Below are positions 7,785 through 14,952 of a DNA stretch of 15,877 nucleotides, piece after piece. The notes beneath the pieces were generated by a model. It saw only the letters and a program-made list of their open reading frames with translations. It was not told the DNA's origin and made no database searches. Numbering within the stretch: position 1 is the stretch's first letter; each line of letters opens with the position of its first letter. The DNA comes from Pseudomonadota bacterium (lineage in GTDB: Bacteria > Desulfobacterota > Anaeroferrophillalia > Anaeroferrophillales > Tharpellaceae), in NCBI GenBank assembly GCA_015486445.1, contig WFRT01000128.1:1-15877 (forward strand), in the 5' to 3' direction. A program made the position numbers and the translations under genes.

Positions 7785-7818
7785 TTGTCATGATTAAAAA
7801 ATTTTCATCATCTTGCAA
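7768..7818. promoter_or_regulatory. Inverted repeat over the regulator promoter (possible operator)
   Basis: TTGTAAGATGAT (7768-7779) and ATCATCTTGCAA (7807-7818) are inverted copies matching at 11 of 12 positions, 27 bp apart. The left arm covers the spacer and touches the -10 box; the right arm lies in the leader. Each arm contains AAGATGAT, similar to the AAGATG start of half-sites known for NsrR-type Rrf2 regulators. Binding by the downstream protein is inference; a leader RNA hairpin is the alternative. Confidence 0.45.
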
Positions 7819-7845
7819 CCCTGATTTTATGAATGGTATGTCTCT

Positions 7846-8277
7846 ATGAAATTAACCAGAGCTTCCGACTATGCAATCCGCGGGGTCGTCTACATGGCGA
7901 TGCAGTCTCCGGGGGCAATCGTGGTAATTCCTGAAGTGGCCCGGGAGATGGATGTGCCGGTCGGATTCCTGGCCCGGATTTTCCAGAGCCTGAGCCGGAT
8001 CGGGATCGTGGTTTCACACCGCGGCAAAAAGGGCGGCTACTCCCTGGCCCGGAAACCGGAAGAGATAACGCTTTGTGATGTCATCGAAGCGGTCGAGGGT
8101 GATATCCGGATCAATACCTGTCTCAACGGTTACAGTGAATGCAACCGGATGAGTTTTTGCCCGGTGCGCCGGGAGTTGGCCGGAGTCCAGGAAGACCTGG
8201 TAAAAAGTCTGCAGAAGAGTAATTTCGCCGAACTCGCGGCCCGGGAAAAAGCCCACCGCGAGAGCCGGCAGGCCTGA
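7846..8277 (+). CDS. Rrf2-family transcriptional regulator with Fe-S type cysteines
   Basis: 143 residues, full length for the family. Opening MKLTRASDYAIRGVVYMA is the Rrf2 signature; residues ~25-70 are the winged helix-turn-helix (IPEVAREMDVPVGFLARIFQ and the wing HRGKKGGYSLAR). Cys92, Cys99 and Cys105 follow a C-x6-C-x5-C spacing in the loop where IscR, NsrR and RirA bind an iron-sulfur cluster, so it probably senses Fe-S status, iron, oxygen or nitric oxide; which one cannot be told. An extra Cys77 lies before the dimer helix. No isc/suf, nitrosative-stress or cysteine genes are next to it, so targets are probably elsewhere and it may control its own promoter. No good ribosome binding site is visible. 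It is transcribed apart from coaX and is convergent with mutS. Confidence 0.9.
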   Translation: MKLTRASDYAIRGVVYMAMQSPGAIVVIPEVAREMDVPVGFLARIFQSLSRIGIVVSHRGKKGGYSLARKPEEITLCDVIEAVEGDIRINTCLNGYSECNRMSFCPVRRELAGVQEDLVKSLQKSNFAELAAREKAHRESRQA

Positions 8278-8279
8278 TT

Positions 8280-8305
8280 CCCCGTCCGGGGTTGTTCTCT
8301 TTTTC
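8280..8305 (+). terminator. Weak candidate terminator after the Rrf2 gene
   Basis: Short GC stem CCCC (8280-8283) with GGGG (8288-8291), loop GTCC, followed by a T-rich tract ending in five T (8300-8304), 3 bp after the stop codon. The stem is short, so this is tentative. Confidence 0.3.
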
Positions 8306-8348
8306 CCTGCTCTGAAGGCCGGTGTCGCCGTCTGGCAAGCCGGCCGAA

Positions 8349-11069
8349 CTATTTCTGCTTTTCCTCCAGCAATTTTTTCATCTTTTCCAGAATTACCAGG
8401 GCCTTGATCGGTGTTGTCCGGTTGAGGTCGGTCTTGTTCAGGATTTCGATCAGGCGCTCCCGGTTTGCTGCCGAGTCTCCCGCGTTCCCGGCCGGGCCCG
8501 GAGGAGCCGCTGCGGGCGGTTCCAGCAGGGGCAGGTAGCCCGAGCTTTCTTTACCGTTTTGGCGACTGCGGGGCACGCTTTTGCCGGTCAGGCGCAGGTT
8601 GCCGCCGGCCGCGATCTCAGCCGCCTCGAGGTTGGCGAGGATCCGGTGGGCCCGGGCCAGCACGGTTTCCGGGATGCCGGCCAGCCGGGCCACCTCGATG
8701 CCGTAGCTGTGGTTGGTGGCACCGGGGTTGATGCGGTGCAGAAAGGTGATGTCGCCGCCCTGTTGCGAGACCGCGACGTTGTAGTTGCGGATTGTCGGCT
8801 TGATCAGCTCGAGTTCGGTCAGTTCGTGGTAGTGGGTGGCGAACAGGGTTAGGCTGTGGAGACGGTCCGAGATTTCCTCGGCGATGGCCCAGGCCAGGCT
8901 GAGACCGTCGAAGGTGCTGGTGCCGCGGCCGATTTCGTCGAGAATGATCAGGCTTCTGGAGCTGGCCTGGTGCAGGATGCGGGCGGTTTCGGTCATCTCC
9001 ACCATGAAGGTTGAAAGTCCCCGGCTCAGGTTGTCGGAAGCGCCGATGCGGGTGAAGATATGGTCAAACAGGCCCAGCCGGGCCCGTGTTGCCGGAATGA
9101 AGCTGCCCATCTGGGCCATCAGGACGAAAAGACCGTTCTGACGCAGAAAGGTAGACTTGCCGGCCATGTTGGGACCGGTAATGATCCAGAGTTCCTCCCG
9201 GCCGGCGGCCAGCCGGCTGTCATTGGGAACGAAATTATCGGTCAACTGTTCGATGACCGGGTGGCGGCCGTCTTCGATCTCGATGACCTGGTTCTCGCTG
9301 GTTATCTCGGGCCGGCAGTAGTGATTTTCATCGGCCACCTCGGCCAGGCTGGCCAGGACATCGAGCAGGGTCAGGCGGGTGGCGGTTTCCCTGATGCTGT
9401 CGATCTCGTTTGCGGCCTGTTGCCGCAGGTCGAGAAAAATCTGGTATTCCAGGGCCTTTATCTTCTCTTCGGCCCCGAGGATCTTCTCCTCGTACTCCTT
9501 CAATTCCGGGGTAATGAAACGGTCGGCGTTGGTCAGGGTCTGGCGCCGGACGTAGGCCTCCGGCACCTGGTCGAGATTCTTTTTGGTCACCTCGATGTAG
9601 TAGCCGAAAACCCGGTTGAAGCGCACCTTGAGGCCGCTGATTCCGGTTCTTTGTTTTTCGCCGAGTTCATACTCCTTGAGCCACTGCTGGCCGCTGCGGC
9701 TGATCTTGCGGAGTTCATCGAGTTCGGGGTCGATACCGTCGTTGATCAGTCCTCCCTCGGTGATGGTCAGGGGTGGTTCGGGCCGCAGGAGGCGCTCGAT
9801 ATCGGCGCTCAGCTGCCTAAGGTCGTGGAGTCCGGCAAGGGCCTGGTTGATGAGCCGGGGCTGCAGGGGCAGGCTTTCGATAATGAGACGGATTTCCGGA
9901 ACCCGGTCCAGGGAATCCTTGAGGCTGAGCAGGTCACGGGCCCCGGCCAGACCCGAGTCCAGCCGCCCGGCCAGCCGCTCAAGGTCGAAAAGCCGCTTCA
10001 GCTGTTTTCTCAGTTTTTCCCGGCACCTTTTTTCCTGGCGCAGGATGTCGACCGCATCGAGGCGCTTTTCGATCTCCTCCCGGTCGAGCAGGGGAAAGAG
10101 CAGCCACTCCTTGAGCTGGCGGCTGCCCATGCTGGTCTGGCAGCGGTCCAGGACCCCGAGCAGGCTGCCCTGTTTGTCCCGGTCGCGAATGGTACAGAGC
10201 AGTTCCAGATTGACGACCACGCTGCGGTCCAGCTGCATGAACTGGCTCTGGCGGAAAACCACCAGGCTTTTGATATGTCCGAGGCTGGTCCCGGGACGGG
10301 TTTCGCTGACGTAGGCCAGGGCCGCCCCGGCCGCCCCGAGGCCGGCGTTCAGGTACTGGCCCCCGAAACCGTCGAGGTTCAGGGTGCCGAACTGGCGGCA
10401 GAGTCTTTCCCGCCCGGCCGTCGGCTGGAAAAGTTCAGGGTCACCGCGACCGGTAAAATGAATGTCGGGAAAGCTTTCCCTGAGAGTTGCAATCCATTCC
10501 GGGGTGCCTGCTGCCTCTTCCGGGTAAAGTATCTCCCGGGGCTGGGAGCGGCCTATTTCATCGAGCAGGGTTTCCAGGCTCGTGGTTTCGGTGGCCCTGA
10601 ACTTACCGGTTCCGGCATCGAGGAGCGCCAGGCCGAAGGGGCTTTTCCCGCCCCGGGATGCGGTTACGGCCGCCAGGAAATTATCGCGGTCGGCGGCGCT
10701 CTCACTGCCTTCGGGATTGACTCCCGGAGTTACGATCCGGGTGACTTCGCGGCGGACCAGGCCTTTGGCCTGCCGGGGATCTTCGACCTGGTCGCAGACC
10801 ACCACCTTGTGCCCGGCCCGGACCAGGGTGGCGATATAGGATTCGGCGGCGTGGTGGGGAAAACCGCACATCGGCACCGCGTCGTCGCTTTTCTTGTTGC
10901 GGCTGGTCAGGGTGATTTTCAGGGTTTGGGCGGCAATTTCGGCATCGGCGAAAAAGATCTCGTAAAAGTCCCCCATCCGGAAAAGCAGGATCTTGTCGGT
11001 GTGGAGGTTCTTGACCGCCAGGTACTGCTTGAGCATCGGGGTCAGTTTTTTCGGGGGCGGGGAGGTCAT
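8349..11069 (-). CDS. mutS: DNA mismatch repair protein MutS
   Basis: Recognises mispaired and unpaired bases and, with ATP, recruits MutL. All MutS1 domains are present in 906 residues: mismatch-binding domain I with GDFYE (33-37, the Phe-x-Glu wedge), connector ~120-250, lever/core ~265-560 including the clamp (FNRVFGYYIEVTK, 484-496), and the ATPase with Walker A GPNMAGKST (632-640), ASDNLSRGLSTFMVEM (677-692), Walker B LIILDEIGRGTSTFDG (707-722) and the THYHEL switch (745-750). A linker rich in Pro and Ala (~835-870) leads to the C-terminal helix pair DLNRTTPIKALVILEKMKKL. The start ATG overlaps the stop of the upstream gene (ATGA, 11066-11069), so it is translated as the last gene of the pur-linked unit. 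No clear terminator follows. Confidence 0.97.
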   Translation of the reverse strand: MTSPPPKKLTPMLKQYLAVKNLHTDKILLFRMGDFYEIFFADAEIAAQTLKITLTSRNKKSDDAVPMCGFPHHAAESYIATLVRAGHKVVVCDQVEDPRQAKGLVRREVTRIVTPGVNPEGSESAADRDNFLAAVTASRGGKSPFGLALLDAGTGKFRATETTSLETLLDEIGRSQPREILYPEEAAGTPEWIATLRESFPDIHFTGRGDPELFQPTAGRERLCRQFGTLNLDGFGGQYLNAGLGAAGAALAYVSETRPGTSLGHIKSLVVFRQSQFMQLDRSVVVNLELLCTIRDRDKQGSLLGVLDRCQTSMGSRQLKEWLLFPLLDREEIEKRLDAVDILRQEKRCREKLRKQLKRLFDLERLAGRLDSGLAGARDLLSLKDSLDRVPEIRLIIESLPLQPRLINQALAGLHDLRQLSADIERLLRPEPPLTITEGGLINDGIDPELDELRKISRSGQQWLKEYELGEKQRTGISGLKVRFNRVFGYYIEVTKKNLDQVPEAYVRRQTLTNADRFITPELKEYEEKILGAEEKIKALEYQIFLDLRQQAANEIDSIRETATRLTLLDVLASLAEVADENHYCRPEITSENQVIEIEDGRHPVIEQLTDNFVPNDSRLAAGREELWIITGPNMAGKSTFLRQNGLFVLMAQMGSFIPATRARLGLFDHIFTRIGASDNLSRGLSTFMVEMTETARILHQASSRSLIILDEIGRGTSTFDGLSLAWAIAEEISDRLHSLTLFATHYHELTELELIKPTIRNYNVAVSQQGGDITFLHRINPGATNHSYGIEVARLAGIPETVLARAHRILANLEAAEIAAGGNLRLTGKSVPRSRQNGKESSGYLPLLEPPAAAPPGPAGNAGDSAANRERLIEILNKTDLNRTTPIKALVILEKMKKLLEEKQK

Positions 11070-12766
11070 GAGGCGGCTTGCGGGTTGTCCGATGGGGCCG
11101 GCTGGAGCGGCCAGGTCAGGTTGCCGGAACGGTGCCCGCGGCGCCAGTTGATGCGAACCTTTTCAAGCTCTTTTGCCTTGCTGTGACGGACCAGGAGCCG
11201 GGCCGCGGCATGCAGTTCGCCTTCCGTTCCCCAGAGGACCGTGACCGGCCCCGGCATCTCGGCCAGGTGGAGGACGGAACAGTTTTCATCGGCGGTCTTA
11301 AGCAGTTCCTGGTTGTCGCTGCGGTGGCGGCCGACGATGACGAAGGCGCCGCCCTCAAGCTTGTAGAAACGGCCGTACTTGAGCAGGTTGATTGCCGCCG
11401 GGGTGGGGGTTCCGTTTTTATACAGGGTCCTGATCCGCTGGCCGAACCCGGGGTCGGTGAGCAGGCAGCCGCCGGCCGGGCTGGGGTATTCGCTGATTCC
11501 AAGTTCCGTGGCCAGGGCCATCTGGGGCTTGCGTCCCCGGCCGGAGAAATCGTAGAGTTTCTCCCGGTCGACGATGCCGCTCTCCTCGGCCCGGGTCAGG
11601 GGCAGGAGCTTGGCGCACAGGGGCCGGAGCAGCATTTCCCGGGTATCACTCAGCCGGGAAATGCGGTTCATAGTGTCACGGCGCTGTGAAAAAGGCCGTT
11701 GACCGACCACTTCGCCGGTTACCAGGAAATCCGCCCCGGTTTTTTCCGCCAGTTCCCGGGCTCGCTTCAGCATCATAATCTTGCAGTCGATGCAGGGGTT
11801 GAAATTCTTGCCGTAGCCGTTGGGCGGGGCCGCCAGCATCTTGAGATAGTCCCGGGTCAGGTCGACCACAGTCAGGTCGATGTCGTAAAGTTTTTTAATT
11901 TCTTCACTGTATTCCCGCTCCCGGCCTTTGATATCCCAGCCGAAAAAGGGGGTGATGAATTTTACCGCCCGAACCCTGATATCCTGCTGCTGGATGATCT
12001 TGATCGCCAGGATGCTGTCCAGGCCATGGGAAAAGAGGGCCACGGCTCGGGGCCGCGCGCTCCCGGGAGCCGCCAGCTTGAGGTCGTTTCGGGCGAGAAA
12101 AAAATCCCTGGTGCCGGGGTTGAGTTTCCAGGCCTCTATCTCCGGCACGCGCACTGCCCCGGGCCGGACGAGACGGGGCGGGGTGAGCATGAAATCGACG
12201 ATCGTGGAGGGTTGAATCTTGTGTCCCGGAACCGGGGGCCGGCGGTCGTCGAGAACGGCCAGGTCGACCTTGGCAAAAAGTTCCGGGTCGAGTTCCGCAG
12301 CATAGGCGGTCGGCGGCTGGTCGCGGAAATTGGCGCTGGTGGCGACCAGGGGCAGGTCGCAGATTTGCGCAAGTTCCTCGAGCAGGGGGTGTCCCGAGCG
12401 GCGCAGGGCAATCCCGCCGCGCCCGTCCCGGATCTCTTCCGGCACTTCCTTGCGCCCCGGCAGGATCATGGTCAGCGCCCCGGGCCAGTATCTGGCAGCC
12501 AGCTCCCGGGCCCGGTCGGACCAGCTGTCAACCAGCTTTTCCCGGGCCGCTGCACTGTTGGCGATTACCGGAAAGGGTTTTCCCGGGTCTCGGTTTTTGA
12601 GGGCGGCCAGGCGCCGGCAGAGATGGGGATTAAGCGCGTTGCCGCCGATCGCGTAGTAGGTCTCGGTGGGATAGATGATAATGCCGCCGGACCGGACCGT
12701 CTCGGCCAGTTCGGCCAGCCGGTCCTGGTGGAACTCGACCGGGAAAGGGTAGCTTAAGGTCTGCAT
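11066..12766 (-). CDS. Fusion: TsaC/Sua5-type threonylcarbamoyl-AMP synthase + PP-loop tRNA thiouridine-type protein
   Basis: 566 residues with two enzyme parts. Residues ~10-215 are a YrdC/Sua5/TsaC domain: PTETYYAIGGNA (33-44), KNRDPGKPF with Lys57 and Arg59, RYWPGALTMIL (92-102), LVATSANFRDQPP (140-152) and STIVDF (187-192). This family makes threonylcarbamoyl-AMP for t6A37 in tRNA. Residues ~238-480 are an adenine nucleotide alpha-hydrolase (PP-loop) domain of the MnmA/ThiI-like type often named tRNA(5-methylaminomethyl-2-thiouridylate)-methyltransferase: LFSHGLDS (244-251; the loop has SHG rather than SGG), NPCIDCKIMML (323-333) with Cys325 and Cys328, and SPAGGCLLTDP (429-439) with Cys434. 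Residues ~463-555 look like the NFACT-R/DUF814-like RNA-binding tail. Starts 1 nt into the purE stop (TGATG) and ends overlapping the mutS start. Likely a two-step tRNA modifier; the reaction of the second half is not established. Confidence 0.85.
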   Translation of the reverse strand: MQTLSYPFPVEFHQDRLAELAETVRSGGIIIYPTETYYAIGGNALNPHLCRRLAALKNRDPGKPFPVIANSAAAREKLVDSWSDRARELAARYWPGALTMILPGRKEVPEEIRDGRGGIALRRSGHPLLEELAQICDLPLVATSANFRDQPPTAYAAELDPELFAKVDLAVLDDRRPPVPGHKIQPSTIVDFMLTPPRLVRPGAVRVPEIEAWKLNPGTRDFFLARNDLKLAAPGSARPRAVALFSHGLDSILAIKIIQQQDIRVRAVKFITPFFGWDIKGREREYSEEIKKLYDIDLTVVDLTRDYLKMLAAPPNGYGKNFNPCIDCKIMMLKRARELAEKTGADFLVTGEVVGQRPFSQRRDTMNRISRLSDTREMLLRPLCAKLLPLTRAEESGIVDREKLYDFSGRGRKPQMALATELGISEYPSPAGGCLLTDPGFGQRIRTLYKNGTPTPAAINLLKYGRFYKLEGGAFVIVGRHRSDNQELLKTADENCSVLHLAEMPGPVTVLWGTEGELHAAARLLVRHSKAKELEKVRINWRRGHRSGNLTWPLQPAPSDNPQAAS

Positions 12767-13281
12767 CAGTGGGACTGGAGACGGTCTTGCAGGCGCTGAT
12801 CTTTAGCCGCTACGTTTTCCGCCATCTGCTGGCGGTAGCGGCCCAGTTGCTGCTTAAGATCCGGGTTGGAGGAGGCCAGGATCTGGATGGTGAAAAGGGC
12901 GGCGTTGGCGGCTCCCGCCTTGCCGATCGCCATGCAGGCCACCGGGATACCGGCCGGCATCTGGACCGTGGCCAGCAGGGCGTCGAAACCGTTCAGCGAG
13001 GTCGCGTCAAGGGGAACGGCAACCACCGGCAGCAGGGTGTGCCCGGCCACGACCCCGGCCAGGTGGGCGGCCGCCCCGGCTCCGGCGATAATCGCTTTGG
13101 CACCGTTTTTTTCCGCCTCCCGCACCAGTTCAAGGGTTCGGGCCGGGGTGCGATGGGCCGAGGAAACCCGGGCCTGGAAGGGAATCGAAAAACGCTCCAG
13201 GATCTCCATCCCGGCCCGCATCACCTCCCAGTCGGAGTCGCTGCCCATCAGGATCAGGACGTCATAAGCTTGGTTCTTCAT
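12766..13281 (-). CDS. purE: 5-(carboxyamino)imidazole ribonucleotide mutase (class I PurE)
   Basis: Converts N5-CAIR to CAIR in de novo purine synthesis. The 171 residues fit class I. Motifs: ILMGSDSDW (10-18), RVSSAHRTP with catalytic His43, IIAGAGAAAHLAGVVAGHT (64-82) and the PLDATSLNG loop (90-98). SAHRTP is the class I signature, so a PurK partner (N5-CAIR synthetase) is expected elsewhere; it is not in this window. Only a weak ribosome binding site precedes the ATG. It follows purD after 109 bp containing a stem-loop, and its TGA shares one base with the ATG of the next gene. Confidence 0.96.
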   Translation of the reverse strand: MKNQAYDVLILMGSDSDWEVMRAGMEILERFSIPFQARVSSAHRTPARTLELVREAEKNGAKAIIAGAGAAAHLAGVVAGHTLLPVVAVPLDATSLNGFDALLATVQMPAGIPVACMAIGKAGAANAALFTIQILASSNPDLKQQLGRYRQQMAENVAAKDQRLQDRLQSH

Positions 13282-13300
13282 TTTTTGCTCAAATTCCAGG

Positions 13301-13326
13301 CCGAACCGAATTTGCCGTCGGTTCGG
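13301..13326. other. Perfect 9-bp stem-loop in the purD-purE gap
   Basis: CCGAACCGA (13301-13309) and TCGGTTCGG (13318-13326) form a perfect stem around an 8-nt loop. There is no T-run on the - strand after it, so it is not a typical terminator of the pur unit. It may set relative purD and purE levels by RNA processing or protect the 3' end of purD RNA; this is inference. Confidence 0.5.
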
Positions 13327-13390
13327 TTTCAGTCAAATGTTTGGCGTACGCCGGCCAAGTGGCCCCGGGGTGCGTTCAGAGGGGGAAGCA

Positions 13391-14668
13391 TCAAAGCCGT
13401 TTCAGGGCCTTTTTGCCGATATCGGTACGGTAGTGCGCTCCGTCCCAGCTGATTTTCGAGACCGCGTTGTAGGCCCGTTCGATAGCCTGCGGGATGGTAT
13501 CGGCGATCGCCGTAACCCCCAGCACCCGGCCGCCGTTGGTGATGATGCGGTCATCTTCATTGCGGGCCGTGCCGGCATGGAAAACCATCACGTCCTTGAG
13601 CCGGGAGGCGAGGTTGAGCCCGGAGATGACCTTGCCTTTTTCGTACTTCCCGGGATAGCCGCCCGAAGCCATGGCGACGCAGACCGTCGGCCGCTCGTCC
13701 CATTCAACGATAGTCTTGGCCAGGTGGCCGGAGATGCAGGCCTCGAGGATCGGCAGCAGATCGCTCTTCAAGCGCATCAGGATGGGTTGGGTTTCGGGGT
13801 CGCCGAAGCGGGCGTTGAACTCCAGAACCCGGGGAATGCCGTCCTTGATCATCAGGCCGGCATAGAGAATGCCGCGATACTTGCAGCCTTCGGCGGCCAT
13901 CGCCTTGACGGTCGGGATCATGATGTCGTTCATGATCCGCCGAAACAGCCCTTCGGAGATGACCGGGGCCGGGGAGTAGGCCCCCATGCCGCCGGTATTG
14001 GGTCCTTCATCGTTGTCAAATACCGGTTTGTGGTCCTGGGAAGTGACCATCGGCACGACGATGTCACCGTCGGTGAAGACCAGGAACGAGGCTTCTTCGC
14101 CTTCCAGGAACTCCTCGATGATAATCTCCTTGCCGGCGTCGCCGAAGGCCCGGCGCCGCATGATCTTGTTGATCGCGTTCTCGGCCTCTTCGACGCTCTG
14201 GGCGACGACCACCCCTTTGCCGGCGGCCAGGCCGTCGGCCTTGATGACGATCGGGGCGCCTTTCTTGTAGACATACTCGATGGCATCGTCAAGGTTGTTG
14301 AAGGAGGCGTAGTCGCCGCTTGGGATGTTGTGCTTTTTCAGCAGGTCCTTGCAGAAGGTCTTGCTGCCCTCGATGCGGGCCGCGGCCTGGCAGGGGCCGA
14401 AAATTTTCTGGCCGGCCTCCTGGAAGATGTCGACGATGCCGGCCACCAGCGGGTCTTCGGGGCCGACAACGGTCAAATCTATTTTTTCATTGCGGGCAAA
14501 CTCCAGGAGCCGAAAGATGTCGTCGCTGTCAATCGGAACACAGGTGGCCAGGGAGGCGATCCCGGCATTCCCGGGAGCGCAGAAAATCTGGTCGACCTTG
14601 TTGCTCTGGGAAAGTTTCCAGACTAACGCATGTTCACGGCCGCCACCGCCGACAACTAATATTTTCAT
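13391..14668 (-). CDS. purD: Phosphoribosylamine--glycine ligase (GAR synthetase)
   Basis: ATP-dependent ligation of glycine to phosphoribosylamine, step two of de novo purine synthesis. The 425 residues are the full family length. N domain with MKILVVGGGGREHAL; ATP-grasp part with EGSKTFCKDLL (100-110), KADGLAAGKGVVVA (143-156), EEFLEGEEASFLVFTDG (185-201), the GPNTGGMGAYSPAP signature (222-235) and the metal-binding EFNARFGDPETQ (283-294); C domain ending in YRTDIGKKALKRL. ATG 14668 is preceded by AAAAGGAAAA with good spacing. It lies downstream of purH in the same direction, but with a mobile element inserted between the two. Confidence 0.97.
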   Translation of the reverse strand: MKILVVGGGGREHALVWKLSQSNKVDQIFCAPGNAGIASLATCVPIDSDDIFRLLEFARNEKIDLTVVGPEDPLVAGIVDIFQEAGQKIFGPCQAAARIEGSKTFCKDLLKKHNIPSGDYASFNNLDDAIEYVYKKGAPIVIKADGLAAGKGVVVAQSVEEAENAINKIMRRRAFGDAGKEIIIEEFLEGEEASFLVFTDGDIVVPMVTSQDHKPVFDNDEGPNTGGMGAYSPAPVISEGLFRRIMNDIMIPTVKAMAAEGCKYRGILYAGLMIKDGIPRVLEFNARFGDPETQPILMRLKSDLLPILEACISGHLAKTIVEWDERPTVCVAMASGGYPGKYEKGKVISGLNLASRLKDVMVFHAGTARNEDDRIITNGGRVLGVTAIADTIPQAIERAYNAVSKISWDGAHYRTDIGKKALKRL

Positions 14669-14670
14669 CG

Positions 14671-14724
14671 TCAGATTTTCCTTTTGCTGGGTTGGTAGAG
14701 GTTGAAATCAGTTTGTTCCGGCAT
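14671..14724 (-). CDS. Possible 17-codon leader ORF just before purD
   Basis: ATG at 14724 opens a frame reading MPEQTDFNLYQPSKRKI and stopping with TGA 2 nt before the purD ATG. The purD ribosome binding site lies inside its last codons, a layout seen with coupled leader peptides. No clear ribosome binding site precedes it, and an ORF this short can arise by chance. Confidence 0.2.
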   Translation of the reverse strand: MPEQTDFNLYQPSKRKI

Positions 14725-14751
14725 AGTGGGTTTCTTTATAAAACCCTCGTA

Positions 14752-14943
14752 ACTATTCAGCCGAATACAGGGTCGGGCGCGGCTTTTCTTCGCTAAGCGT
14801 TAAGATTTCTGTTTTTCCTTACGCTCGCTTCGCCCGCATTGCAAAACTCGTTTACGCTTAAGACAGTTGCAATGCTTAAGGGCTCCCGCTAAACCACCCC
14901 CGCCCCCTCCTGAAAGTGGGGAGATAGAATTTAGCTGAATAGT
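14752..14943. mobile_element. Foldback MITE-like element, copy 2, between purH and purD
   Basis: Same family and orientation as 1-233. Terminal inverted repeats ACTATTCAGC (14752-14761) and GCTGAATAGT (14934-14943) are flanked by TA on both sides (14750-14751 and 14944-14945). GCATTGCAA (14836-14844) pairs with TTGCAATGC (14867-14875). By eye it differs from copy 1 at about a dozen positions and lacks 41 bp corresponding to 139-179 of copy 1, the inner part of the right arm, so only the outer ends and central hairpin still fold well. It begins 7 bp beyond the purH stop codon and should be transcribed with the pur genes. Confidence 0.85.
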
Positions 14944-14952
14944 TACAAGCCC

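Noticed and set aside
8306..8348. GGCCGG...CCGGCC stem as terminator for mutS
   Set aside because: Stem of only about six pairs with a 16-nt loop and no T-run on the - strand.
9060..11186. Very long open frame (over 700 codons) on the + strand opposite mutS
   Set aside because: Mirror of the GC-rich codon use of mutS; the - strand has every MutS motif and the antisense product has no recognisable domain.
11699..12757. 352-codon + strand open frame opposite the tRNA-modification fusion gene
   Set aside because: Antisense shadow; no ribosome binding site, no recognisable motifs.
13337..14626. 429-codon + strand open frame opposite purD
   Set aside because: Antisense shadow of an unmistakable purD; composition is low-complexity Asp/Gly/Ala/Val without motifs.
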